Below are positions 9,031 through 16,469 of a DNA stretch of 64,000 nt, piece after piece. The notes beneath the pieces were generated by a model. That model did not search any database. It saw only the letters and a list, made by a program, of their open reading frames with translations, and was not told the origin of the DNA. Every line of letters begins with the position of its first letter. Positions within the stretch are counted from its first letter, which is position 1. The translations under genes were made by a program, and so were the position numbers. The stretch lies in assembly GCF_900129445.1 (NCBI RefSeq), contig NZ_FQVT01000001.1, forward strand, positions 124,001 to 188,000, read 5' to 3'. This DNA comes from Salegentibacter echinorum (GTDB lineage: Bacteria > Bacteroidota > Bacteroidia > Flavobacteriales > Flavobacteriaceae).

Positions 9031-9966
9031 TTATGTCCTGGTTGTTTTCTTTTTCCAAATAGAACCATTTTTTGTGGTCAATTTTTCCAATTCTCCATTT
9101 TCAGAAAGTTCATTCAATTGTTTCTCACTTTCCACTCTTGGAGCGCCAGATAGTTCAGAAAACTCTTTCGCGGTTAGCGTAGAATATTTTGAAAAGAGCG
9201 TTTGCCAATTTTTGCTGTATTCCTTTTTGGAAGCATTCGGTTTCAATTTTAGGATGGCCATTTCATAAAAAGCATAAGGTCTGGTGCCATATACGGTTTC
9301 CTGGTTTCCTTCATCATCTATAAAAAATATGGTGGGAAAGCCACGTACGCCTAGTTCCCTTCCCAATTTTAAATCTTCTTCAAACAATTCTTTTGCTTTG
9401 CCTTCAAAATCAGATTTCAATTGTTCTACATCAAGCCCCATATTTTTTGCGGCCGATGCCAAATATTCCCACTTAGCGATATTTTTCTTTTTCAGAAATA
9501 CCATTTCCCGAATTTCCCGCATAAATAGATTGGCTTTTTCTTCATCTTGCATTTGTGCTGCTTTAAATGCTATGGAAGGCGGATAGGAAGATTCCAATGG
9601 GTCCTCCAACCACAAATCTCCATCTATGGGCATGTCGTAATGTTCACTCACTTCGTCCCAATGTGAGGCAACGTCTGAAGGTTTTCCAATTCCGCCGCTA
9701 TTATAACTCCAGTCTGGCAAAAGTCCACCCATCCTGTATTCTATTTCAATGGCATCGCCATATTCCAGTTTAAGCTTGCGCAGTTGCGGTTCTATGCCCC
9801 AACAGGACGAGCAAATAGGATCGGTATAGTAAAGTAGCTTTACTGATTTTTTGGTGGATTGCTCTTTGGTTTTGTTTGTCGTGTTTGAAGTATCTCCGGG
9901 TGTTTCGCACATTCCGGTTTCTATGTCGCATAAAAGCGGATTGCTTTTTGAAGTTTCTTTGTTCAT
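9031..9966 (-). CDS. DsbA-family thioredoxin-fold protein (SpxH/FrnE-like)
   Basis: This 311-residue protein has a DsbA-like thioredoxin fold with the redox motif CSSC (Cys52-Cys55, in TDPICSSCWG) and the cis-proline loop GVRGFPTIFF. It has no signal peptide and is therefore probably cytoplasmic, like SpxH/YjbH adaptors and FrnE-type oxidoreductases. An N-terminal extension carries a second cysteine pair (Cys13, Cys20, in CDIETGMC). It is divergent from an HxlR-type regulator, so expression is probably redox- or electrophile-controlled. Whether it acts as a disulfide oxidoreductase or as a protease adaptor cannot be decided here. Confidence 0.8.
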   Translation of the reverse strand: MNKETSKSNPLLCDIETGMCETPGDTSNTTNKTKEQSTKKSVKLLYYTDPICSSCWGIEPQLRKLKLEYGDAIEIEYRMGGLLPDWSYNSGGIGKPSDVASHWDEVSEHYDMPIDGDLWLEDPLESSYPPSIAFKAAQMQDEEKANLFMREIREMVFLKKKNIAKWEYLASAAKNMGLDVEQLKSDFEGKAKELFEEDLKLGRELGVRGFPTIFFIDDEGNQETVYGTRPYAFYEMAILKLKPNASKKEYSKNWQTLFSKYSTLTAKEFSELSGAPRVESEKQLNELSENGELEKLTTKNGSIWKKKTTRT

Positions 9967-10062
9967 ATTACTATTCTTTCTATTGGGTTTCTTTAAGTGA
10001 ATTTCAGTAAAAATCGACTTATAAATAATTAATATTCAGTTTATTAGTTGCTGAAACAAATC

Positions 10063-10095
10063 TTTGTAAAGATACGGAAAATAAGTGTATATTTG
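10063..10095 (+). promoter_or_regulatory. Bacteroidota-type promoter upstream of hxlR
   Basis: A TTTG at 10063-10066 and TATATTTG at 10088-10095 (consensus TAnnTTTG) are separated by 21 nt, the spacing known for the primary sigma factor of this phylum. Transcription would begin at about 10101, at the left edge of the 34-bp palindrome, and would lead into the HxlR gene at 10179. Confidence 0.55.
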
Positions 10096-10101
10096 ACATT
10101 T

Positions 10102-10135
10102 GTTTCCTTTTAGAAAGTACTTTCCAAAAGGAAAC
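10102..10135. promoter_or_regulatory. 34-bp near-perfect palindrome, candidate HxlR operator
   Basis: The arms GTTTCCTTTT (10102-10111) and AAAAGGAAAC (10126-10135) flank GAAAGTACTTTC (10113-10124). Only one symmetric position pair (10112/10125) fails to match. It begins at the predicted transcription start of the divergent promoter region between the DsbA-like gene and the HxlR gene. HxlR-family dimers bind palindromic operators, so autoregulation is the simplest reading. A cruciform or mRNA hairpin is the alternative. Confidence 0.6.
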
Positions 10136-10178
10136 TACCCTGATTTGTTTTAGGGAATAATTTTAAGTTTTTTATTAG

Positions 10179-10544
10179 ATGAAAACAATTAAAAAGAAGT
10201 CCGTAGTAAACAATACCCCTGTTTGCCAGGTGAGGATACAAGCCATTAGCGATACGATGAGTATTTTATCGGGAAAGTGGAAATTCCATATTTTGGGAAC
10301 TTTAATAGAAGGCGAAAGTTTGGGATTTATGGATTTGTTGAGGGAGATTGAAGGCATTGGCAGTAAAATGCTATCAAAAGAACTTCAGGATTTAGAAAGC
10401 AACCACTTAATAAGCCGCACAGTAAAAGACACCAAACCCATTACCGTGAAATATGCCATCACCAAACATGGAAAAACTTTAGCGCCGGTTATTGATGAAT
10501 TGGCAAAGTGGGGAATAGCTTATCGCCAATCTGTACACGGTTAA
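10179..10544 (+). CDS. HxlR-family winged-helix transcriptional regulator
   Basis: A 121-residue protein with the HxlR (DUF24) winged helix, including the diagnostic LSGKWKFHIL near the N-terminus and IGSKMLSKELQDLE as recognition region. Cys16 (PVCQVR) occupies the place of the redox-active cysteine in YodB/HypR-type members, which sense quinones, diamide or hypochlorite. It is divergent from the DsbA-like gene with 212 bp between the starts. Likely a redox-responsive repressor of itself and perhaps of its neighbour. Confidence 0.9.
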   Translation: MKTIKKKSVVNNTPVCQVRIQAISDTMSILSGKWKFHILGTLIEGESLGFMDLLREIEGIGSKMLSKELQDLESNHLISRTVKDTKPITVKYAITKHGKTLAPVIDELAKWGIAYRQSVHG

Positions 10545-10626
10545 AATACATTTAATTTTGGCCACTATTTATTGTTAGTCACAGGCATAAGAAGCGATAG
10601 TAGGCTGAAATTACGTGATAAAATAT

Positions 10627-10634
10627 TAAATTTG
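10627..10634 (+). promoter_or_regulatory. Possible -7 element of the toxin-antitoxin pair
   Basis: TAAATTTG matches TAnnTTTG and lies 17 nt upstream of the antitoxin ATG. It is flanked by the inverted hexamers TTACGT (10611-10616) and ACGTAA (10636-10641), which could be an operator for antitoxin autorepression. A matching -33 element was not found, so this is tentative. Confidence 0.3.
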
Positions 10635-10651
10635 TACGTAAATCACATGTT

Positions 10652-10897
10652 ATGGATAAAAAATTGACATTAAGTTTAGACAGAGCTATTATCGAAAGTG
10701 CAAAGAGCTATGCTAAATCGAACAATATTAGTTTGTCAAAACTAATCGAATCATACTTAGCAACTCTAACCGAGAAAAAGAGGAATTCAACAGAAATAAC
10801 ACCTCTTGTAGAAAGTTTAAGCGGAGTAATCTCTCTGGATGAGGATTATGATGTAAAAGATGATTATACTGATTATTTAATTGAGAAATATAAATGA
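10652..10897 (+). CDS. Antitoxin of a VapBC-like pair (DUF6364/RHH type)
   Basis: An 81-residue protein whose first half, MDKKLTLSLDRAIIES followed by AKSYAKSNNISLSKLIESYL, is a ribbon-helix-helix DNA-binding domain as in DUF6364 antitoxins. The acidic C-terminal tail would wrap the toxin. Its stop codon overlaps the start of the PIN gene by four bases (ATGA), giving translational coupling. It is expected to bind its own promoter and neutralise the PIN protein. Confidence 0.82.
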   Translation: MDKKLTLSLDRAIIESAKSYAKSNNISLSKLIESYLATLTEKKRNSTEITPLVESLSGVISLDEDYDVKDDYTDYLIEKYK

Positions 10898-11307
10898 GCA
10901 AATTACTAATTGACACAAACATCGTTATAGATCTGCTTTCAAAAAGAGAAAAATTCTATGATGAAGCTGCTGATTTATTTTCTCGTGCCGACAGAAATAA
11001 GTTGGAACTAACTATTTCATCTTTGACATTCGCTAATACGAATTATATTCTTTCAAAACTTAAATCTGCAGAAGAGGCGAGACAAATATTAAGAAAATTT
11101 AAAGTGCTGGTTGAGCTATTAAGTTTAGATGACAAAATAACTGAATTAGCTTTGAGTGATAATAATTTTCCAGATTTTGAAAACGGATTACAATATTACT
11201 CTGCAATCGAAAATGAAATTGACGTAATTATAACACGAAATAAAAAGGACTTTAAAAATTCAAAAATCCCTGTCTTAACCGCAAAAGAATTTTTAGCTAA
11301 AAAATAA
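10894..11307 (+). CDS. PIN-domain ribonuclease toxin (VapC-like)
   Basis: A 137-residue PIN-domain protein. Asp7 (LLIDTN) and the C-terminal ITRNKKDF with Asp119 are conserved metal-site regions. The central motif usually reads DFEDA in related Bacteroidota proteins; here it is DFENG (Asp94-Glu96-Asn97), so one acidic position is Asn. The gene overlaps the antitoxin gene by four bases. PIN toxins cleave tRNA or other RNA when freed from the antitoxin. The Asn97 change may weaken activity. Confidence 0.85.
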   Translation: MSKLLIDTNIVIDLLSKREKFYDEAADLFSRADRNKLELTISSLTFANTNYILSKLKSAEEARQILRKFKVLVELLSLDDKITELALSDNNFPDFENGLQYYSAIENEIDVIITRNKKDFKNSKIPVLTAKEFLAKK

Positions 11308-11487
11308 TGCTTGTGGCTGATTTATCTGTATATTTTAATTCATTGTTGGTGATAGCCTATTTCACGAATTCCGAAACCTTGGAACTCGCGGACATTCTAC
11401 CTGTGTTATTTGCTAACTTTTAAGCCTAAACACGCCACGAAATCATACAACAAAAAGGAAAATTAGCAATTGCAGAAACAAGAACGC

Positions 11488-12210
11488 TTATTGACGTATT
11501 TTTTTCTGTAAGAGCCTCAACTTCAATTTGATGTTTTCATAAATAATACCCAAAATTAAAGTAACCGAACCGAGAATTAAGGTGTATAGTCCAATTTTTG
11601 TATAAGCGATTCCGCCAATAATCCCGCCAATAAAGAAAAAACTAATAATGATAAGTCGGAGGTTTATGATTTTGGTCAATTCTTTTCTTGAGTCTTTATC
11701 TTTATAAAAGAATAATTGGGACAACTCGATTCCCAAATCGGTAAAAAGTCCCGTTAGGTGAGTGGTTCTTACCACGGCATTTGAAATTCTGGTTACCAAA
11801 GCGTTTTGCGCGCCCATAGCAAAGAGTAGGGTGCAGGCAATTAAATGCGGATTTCCCGGTAGCAGGTATTTTCCGAAGATTCCGAGGAAGAAAAGTATTA
11901 AACTTTCTACAAAGGTAGGAATGATGTAAACGTAATTGGAATCTCTACGGGAAATTTTTTCTATCGCAAAATTAGAAGTAAATGAGCCGGCTAAAAAGAA
12001 AAGGATATACAAAAAGTAAACAAGACTGTGCCACGGGTTTAGGTTGTAAACTTCATCTACCAAAAAAGCAAAATGTCCCGTTACGTTTGTCGTGAGCTGT
12101 GCAACGGCTAAAAAGCCGGTTACGCTAACCAATCCTGCAACAAAAGATAAAAGGGACGCGATTTGTAAGTTATGGCGAGCTGTTCTTTTTTTACCTTGAC
12201 GTACAAACAT
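11488..12210 (-). CDS. YoaK family (DUF1275) membrane protein
   Basis: A 240-residue protein with six or seven hydrophobic helices and DUF1275 markers: SLLSFVAGLVSVTGFLA near the N-terminus, the LFAMGAQNALVTR motif, and TTHLTGLFTDLGIEL. Members are integral inner-membrane proteins of unknown biochemical role, common as single genes. The basic cytosolic N-terminus precedes the first helix. No operon partner is seen. Confidence 0.85.
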   Translation of the reverse strand: MFVRQGKKRTARHNLQIASLLSFVAGLVSVTGFLAVAQLTTNVTGHFAFLVDEVYNLNPWHSLVYFLYILFFLAGSFTSNFAIEKISRRDSNYVYIIPTFVESLILFFLGIFGKYLLPGNPHLIACTLLFAMGAQNALVTRISNAVVRTTHLTGLFTDLGIELSQLFFYKDKDSRKELTKIINLRLIIISFFFIGGIIGGIAYTKIGLYTLILGSVTLILGIIYENIKLKLRLLQKKIRQ

Positions 12211-12220
12211 TTATTTTAAC

Positions 12221-12330
12221 TTTAATCGCGGGGCGATAGCCATGCGGTTAATTCCCCGGGGCTTGTTTCGGAATAAAAGAGATTTTTTGGAAGAATACCT
12301 CGTATACCTGAGTCCTGATTGTTGATTTCG
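12221..12330. repeat. Dispersed intergenic repeat, long copy B
   Basis: This 110-bp segment aligns along its length with 47977-48090. Shared blocks include GGTTAATTCCC(C/T), a (T/C)TTCG(G/A)AATAAAAGA block, a TTTTTTGGAAG-like block and ATACCT. A short copy occurs at 1327-1372. All copies lie outside genes. It could be a non-autonomous element such as a REP/RAYT derivative, but no transposase is present in the window. Confidence 0.6.
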
Positions 12331-12583
12331 CTAAAATAGGAGAAGTGCCACGAATAGTTTATAGCAATTAAACCGATTTCTCACACATTGAAATTTTCGT
12401 TAAAAATAGTAAAGCCACTTGATTTAATCACTTCTTTCTCTGTGAAATAATCAAGCGGCGTCTTTATAGATTTTTTCTGAAAAAGCAAATCTCGATACAA
12501 ATTTCTTCAGCTCTCGCTTCAGAAATCCACTCGATTTGACGTTTTGTAACGATAGTGCATCACAGATTTCTTATAGCCAAGGT
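12331..12583 (-). pseudogene. Decayed coding sequence, including a YdeI-like C-terminal scrap
   Basis: On the minus strand, about 12549-12475, the frame reads KRQIEWISEARAEEI, similar to the C-terminal region of YdeI/OmpD-associated proteins (bacteriocin-protection family). It then loses similarity and stops. Another fragment nearer 12380-12450 (DYFTEKEVIKSSGF) has coding-like composition but no recognised family. Neither has a start codon or a full domain. These are probably remnants of lost genes. Confidence 0.4.
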
Positions 12584-13153
12584 TTACTGCTTTGCAAATT
12601 GTAAGTGGGCAACAATATTTACTTCTTTCCCTACGGCAGCACCGGTTGGGTCATAATCTACATTATAATCAAACCTGTTGATAGTGGTTTCAGCTTTTAA
12701 TCCTAACTTTTCTCCCTGGTCATTTTTTATTGTTCCGCCATAATGCACATCAAAAATGACGTCTTTTGTAACGCCTTTAATTGTTAGTTCGCCATACAAT
12801 AAATATTTATCTGGTTTTCCGGTAGCTAAAATTTTATTGCTTTTAAAGGTCATTTCCGGATATTTTTCTACCTCAAAAAAATCAGCACTCTTTAAGTGAT
12901 TGTCCCTTTTATCAACATTAGTATTGATACTTTCTATTTTTACGGTAAAATCAAAATTGGCATCGGTTAATGCATCGCCGTTTGTAGTTAAACTTCCGGT
13001 ATAATCCATAAATTTTCCGTTTACCATACTTATCCCCGAATGTTCAATATTAAAATTCAACGAGGAATGATTTGGATCTACCTTCCATTGTGTTTGTGCA
13101 AAACTACTTACCGATAGGAGGAGTACTGCTACTAAAGTTATAATATTTTTCAT
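12584..13153 (-). CDS. YceI-family lipid-binding protein, periplasmic
   Basis: The protein from the ATG at about 13153 is 189 residues, starting MKNIITLVAVLLLSV with a signal peptide cleaved near SFAQ. The open frame continues upstream to 13285, but those residues are not conserved-looking and would bury the signal peptide, so the shorter start is chosen. The YceI fold is indicated by WKVDPNHSSLNFNIEHSGIS, HLKSADFFEVEKYPEMTF and the final VNIVAHLQF. YceI proteins bind long-chain isoprenoids or lipids such as polyprenyl quinones. A second, cytosolic YceI paralogue is at 25476-26000. Confidence 0.88.
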   Translation of the reverse strand: MKNIITLVAVLLLSVSSFAQTQWKVDPNHSSLNFNIEHSGISMVNGKFMDYTGSLTTNGDALTDANFDFTVKIESINTNVDKRDNHLKSADFFEVEKYPEMTFKSNKILATGKPDKYLLYGELTIKGVTKDVIFDVHYGGTIKNDQGEKLGLKAETTINRFDYNVDYDPTGAAVGKEVNIVAHLQFAKQ

Positions 13154-13425
13154 AGTATTCGTTTTTAAATGTCTATAATAATTAAAAATAAACCTTTCAG
13201 AAGATTTAATTTCCTCTTCATAAAATGATAGGGGTGTTTCACAATTATTAGAAAGCATATCCAGATTAGACCTCAGGATATTCATTTTTAGAAAAACAAT
13301 AATTATAATTTTCTTCCCAATCTTTTATGTCCTTATAATACTATGAAAATTAATAACATTTTCCTACACCATTAAGGATATTTTAGCAAATAAAGTCAGT
13401 TGTATTTGTCCTGAAAAGTTAAAAA

Positions 13426-13600
13426 GAATGATCGGTCAGTACCCGGTAGTAAATTTTACATTTTACGCCTGTACTTTGTAAGCAGTAATGGGTCTTAAAG
13501 AATACAATTTTGCCGCAGCCCAAGCAGCTCTGGTGGTGTGGTTTTCACTTTGCCCGGAAAAACATACCAAAAAAGGGGCTGGTACTCGCCCCGATCATTC
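13426..13600. repeat. Inverted-repeat-bounded segment, possible MITE-like element
   Basis: GAATGATCGG at 13426-13435 is repeated as CCGATCATTC at 13591-13600. Just inside each end, GTACC and GGTAC extend the symmetry. The 155 bp between are richer in GC than the flanks. It ends next to the 3' end of the DUF6847 gene and includes that gene's terminator, so the symmetry may also be coincidental reuse of a terminator-associated repeat. Confidence 0.35.
13567..13592 (-). terminator. Terminator downstream of the DUF6847 gene
   Basis: On the minus strand GGGGC (13592-13588) and GCCCC (13579-13575) form a short GC-rich stem with an 8-nt loop, followed by TTTTTT. It lies 26 bp after the stop of the DUF6847 gene. 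Confidence 0.6.
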
Positions 13601-13617
13601 CGCCTTTCGGCTAAAGT

Positions 13618-14091
13618 TTATTCTTTCAACTCTGTGAGCCAATTAATTTCCTGAATCTTACTGTCCAGCTCTCTAAATGCCCTTCCTGTTTGATCCATCT
13701 CAGCTTGCAACTTCTGAATGTCAATGGTCGTTTTAAGATTGGTTTCGCCACTGTTATTTACTTGTGCGGCGTATCTAATGTTTCTTAGTTTTTCCGAAAG
13801 CATTTTTAACGAATCTCTTTTGGCCAGGGCTTCCATTAGCGTTCCTTCGCCTTCAACTTGGGTATTATTGTTGGTTTTGTTTATTCTTATAATTACTGCT
13901 TCCAAATCTTTAACAGCTTTCCTTAGCTGAGCCAGTAATTTGTCCGGATCTTCTTGTGGGACTTTATCATCAGAAACGATCAATACAGGTCTTATCCTGT
14001 TTTGAAGATGCTCTATTTTCTTCATAAGATCTGTTCTTAACAAGAGCCCTTCGGCAAGTTTCATTTTCTTTTGTATGATTTGTTCAGACAT
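13618..14091 (-). CDS. DIP1984/DUF6847 family protein
   Basis: A 157-residue, charged, helical protein without signal peptide or membrane segment. It has the family landmarks KLAEGLLLRTDLMKKIEHL at the N-terminus, INKTNNNTQ in the middle and TLMEALAKRD, as in DIP1984-family (septicolysin-like) proteins. Their function is not established. It lies in its own transcription unit, with a terminator just downstream. Confidence 0.8.
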   Translation of the reverse strand: MSEQIIQKKMKLAEGLLLRTDLMKKIEHLQNRIRPVLIVSDDKVPQEDPDKLLAQLRKAVKDLEAVIIRINKTNNNTQVEGEGTLMEALAKRDSLKMLSEKLRNIRYAAQVNNSGETNLKTTIDIQKLQAEMDQTGRAFRELDSKIQEINWLTELKE

Positions 14092-14155
14092 TTAATTGCT
14101 TATTTAACCGGTTCAATTAATAAAAAATACCGAGTTGGTCGTTTGTTCTACAACT

Positions 14156-14959
14156 TTAATTCTCAAAAACGGTTTCCCCGTCTTTTATCAGCATGTAATT
14201 ATCTCCTTTTCCGCGTAACTCATAGGTGTCATTTTCATACCAGATTCCGGGAGCTGCTTTTTTCTGTTCCAAATCAATTTGTTCACCGCCGTTTAAATAG
14301 GCCTTAACCGTTCCGGCAGTGTTGTTAAAGGTCATCGTTAAAACATCGTCCTTGTCGTTTTTTGCTTCTACGTTTACTTTATCGTCCTCGTGTTCAAAAA
14401 CGGTCTCGCCGTCTTTTTTCAACGAGATGTCATTTCCTTTTCCGCGCAATTCATATTGGTCGTTTTTATACCAAATTCCCGATGCAGCCCTTTCCTGCTC
14501 CAAATCGATCTGCTCGCCACCGTTGAGATAGGCTTTTGCGGTTCCGGCGGTGTTGTTAAAGGTCACATTTAATACGTCGCCTTCATCATTTTTAAATTCT
14601 ACGGAAGCTTTTTTGTCCTGATGTTCAAAAATCACTTCACCGTCTTTTTTTAGCGAAATATCATTTCCTTTTCCGCGTAACTCATATTGGTCATTTTTAT
14701 ACCAAATTCCAGATGCAGCCCTTTCCTGTTCCAAATCAATAGTCTCTCCTTTAAAATTCACGGATGCGGTTCCTTCTAAATTATCAAAAGACATCTCAAG
14801 GGTTTCGCCATCATTATTCGTCAAAGATTGGGTAACCACATCCTTGGAAGTTGTTTGTTCTGTATTGGATGAATCTTTATTTTCCTGTTTTGAGTTATTC
14901 TTACAGGAAATAAATACCGTTGCTGTTAGCATTCCGATTGCAAAAAATCTTTTTATCAT
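14156..14959 (-). CDS. Lipoprotein with three tandem MliC-like repeats
   Basis: A 267-residue protein with a lipoprotein signal (VFISC, Cys19), a polar linker, then three repeats at about residues 48-113, 122-190 and 200-266. Each carries the pattern IDLEQ..AA.GIWY.ND.YELRGKG...L.KDGE, which resembles the MliC/PliC c-type lysozyme inhibitor domain. Repeats 1 and 2 are nearly identical in this core, so the duplication is recent or maintained by conversion. Known MliC proteins have one such domain and protect the cell wall from lysozyme. A triple version may bind several ligands. Binding of lysozyme is inferred, not shown. Confidence 0.72.
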   Translation of the reverse strand: MIKRFFAIGMLTATVFISCKNNSKQENKDSSNTEQTTSKDVVTQSLTNNDGETLEMSFDNLEGTASVNFKGETIDLEQERAASGIWYKNDQYELRGKGNDISLKKDGEVIFEHQDKKASVEFKNDEGDVLNVTFNNTAGTAKAYLNGGEQIDLEQERAASGIWYKNDQYELRGKGNDISLKKDGETVFEHEDDKVNVEAKNDKDDVLTMTFNNTAGTVKAYLNGGEQIDLEQKKAAPGIWYENDTYELRGKGDNYMLIKDGETVFEN

Positions 14960-15119
14960 TTTTTCTTCTTTTTTATGTTTGAATTTATTTGTGTTATGCT
15001 GAATATAATGAATAAAGGAAATTATATATTATTTCAGGTTGAGTTCAGATAAGATCCCAAGACCTCTCGACTGCGCTCGAGCTGACATATTTTTAATATC
15101 CTTCATTCTTCGTTTTTAT

Positions 15120-15623
15120 TTAAGTGATGCTTCCGCCGTCGCCAACGTTTTGTAATTCGTAAGAATGGGTGTATATTTCTATACTATTTCCAAAGGGATC
15201 TTCCGTAAAGGCCATTTTATAAGGTTTTTCGCCCGGGTACATTTCCTGTGGAGACATTGTTTGCTTTCCGCCGTGCGCAACAATTCTTTCAATCATCGCT
15301 TCAATGTCGGGATGCTGAATGCAAAAATGAAAAACACTGGTTTTAAACGGACTATTATCTGATTTTTCTTCGGAATTATTAGCGAATTCAAAAATCTCCA
15401 AGCCAATGCCATCTGAAGATGACAAATGGGCAAACTTGAAATTCTTCCAACCTTTTCCGTAAATTTTTCTACTGATAGCCGATAGATGGTTGTCTTCATC
15501 TTCGCTGACTTCCATAGGGCCTGCGATTTGATAAAAACCCAAAGCATCTTTATAAAATGCGACGGCTTTATCTATATCTGGAACACTAATTCCCACGTGG
15601 GAAAAATTAACTGGATAATTCAT
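15120..15623 (-). CDS. VOC-family (glyoxalase/bleomycin-resistance fold) protein
   Basis: A 167-residue protein with the VOC fold: VNFSHVGISVPDIDKAVAFYKDALGF opens the first half in the usual way (shown in parts: SHVGISVPDIDKAV, FYKDALGF) and FTEDPFGNSIEIYTH closes the second. Likely metal ligands are His10, Glu at GLEIFEF, His in FHFCIQH and Glu in IEIYTH. The reaction could be isomerisation, dioxygenation or thiol transfer; the substrate is unknown. It lies 5 bp after the DUF981 gene and ends the run of genes from 19200. Confidence 0.82.
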   Translation of the reverse strand: MNYPVNFSHVGISVPDIDKAVAFYKDALGFYQIAGPMEVSEDEDNHLSAISRKIYGKGWKNFKFAHLSSSDGIGLEIFEFANNSEEKSDNSPFKTSVFHFCIQHPDIEAMIERIVAHGGKQTMSPQEMYPGEKPYKMAFTEDPFGNSIEIYTHSYELQNVGDGGSIT

Positions 15624-15628
15624 AGTTT

Positions 15629-16381
15629 TTAATTTGGCATCGTATTTACAATAAGTCCGATATGTGTGAAATAGTTAAAGGCGCCGAATAACAGGAATAC
15701 AATTCCCAGGCCGTAAAGCAAACTGTAACTGATTTTCACTTTGCTGGTCATCGCGGTATTTCCTGTTGCAAAATATTTTAGTACCGAAGGCATCAATATC
15801 GAAGCCACTCCGGTCAAGGCCCATAATAAAGAAATAAATGTCGCTTCAACCATTGGGTAATCTGCAAACATTCCTGTAATGGGTTCTTCCGGCGGGGCTG
15901 CAAAAAGTTGATAGGTTACCCCGGCTATGCCAATGGCAATTAGCGCAAGACCTAATCCGTAAAGTAAATATTTAATATGCCAAACCACCTGGGCGACATC
16001 TTGAAAAGGCTTTACGGCACTTGCGATTTGATTTCGGGTTTTATAAAAATAAAATGAAAGTCCCAAAGCAATGACCCCTAGCGCCAACGTGGGTTCACCA
16101 AAGACAATATTGTCAAAAGGGAAATATTTTGCCAGGGGCCAGGTAAGCGTCATATGCAAACCGGTTGTAAAAAGCAAAATACCTAAAACCCCTAAATTTA
16201 AACTCCAGCCCAACGGATTTATATGCTGTTTTCTAAACAATTGTTGCCCTATTTTGGCCAAAGACATTAGTACGGCACCAGTGGCCAAAGCCATAATAGT
16301 ATTGTAAGTGGGCATACTAACCCAATCGATGATAAGTCCGGAATCTTGCGACATACAAAGTTGTTTTTCAGCAAAAACCAA
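15629..16381 (-). CDS. DUF981 family membrane protein
   Basis: A 250-residue protein with about seven transmembrane helices and the DUF981 signature region GLHMTLTWPL followed by NIVFGEPTLALG. No catalytic residues are evident and the family is uncharacterised. A nearer start at Met10 (MSQDSGLIIDW) is possible because the first nine residues are not typical. It is 5 bp from the VOC gene, so the two are probably co-translated. Confidence 0.75.
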   Translation of the reverse strand: MVFAEKQLCMSQDSGLIIDWVSMPTYNTIMALATGAVLMSLAKIGQQLFRKQHINPLGWSLNLGVLGILLFTTGLHMTLTWPLAKYFPFDNIVFGEPTLALGVIALGLSFYFYKTRNQIASAVKPFQDVAQVVWHIKYLLYGLGLALIAIGIAGVTYQLFAAPPEEPITGMFADYPMVEATFISLLWALTGVASILMPSVLKYFATGNTAMTSKVKISYSLLYGLGIVFLLFGAFNYFTHIGLIVNTMPN

Positions 16382-16469
16382 AGTTAAAGAAAGCTATTCA
16401 TCAAAACAGGTCAATTAAATTAACATTAACCATTTTAGCAGCTTTTTAAAAAAATTATAAGCTTTTAAC

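Larger units (their letters stand above)
13154..13617. other. Intergenic stretch with inverted repeats and a terminator
   Basis: These 464 bp hold a 175-bp segment bounded by inverted 10-mers (13426-13600) and the terminator of the DUF6847 gene. The short plus-strand frame from 13488 (MGLKEYNFAAAQAALVV) of 50 codons runs into the 3' end of the opposite gene and has no recognised family. Confidence 0.5.

Noticed and set aside
10545-10651. Possible promoter operator pair TTACGT/ACGTAA as an assured antitoxin operator
   Set aside because: Only six bases per arm with a 19-nt gap; in AT-rich DNA this is weak. Kept only as a low-confidence remark.
11308-11487. TTGCTAAC...TTAGCAA inverted arms resembling an integron attC site
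   Set aside because: The arms do not give the RYYYAAC/GTTRRRY core pair, there is no cassette array and no integrase.
13488-13640. 50-codon plus-strand frame starting MGLKEYNFAAAQ
   Set aside because: It runs through a terminator hairpin and antisense into the 3' end of the DUF6847 gene, with no family match.
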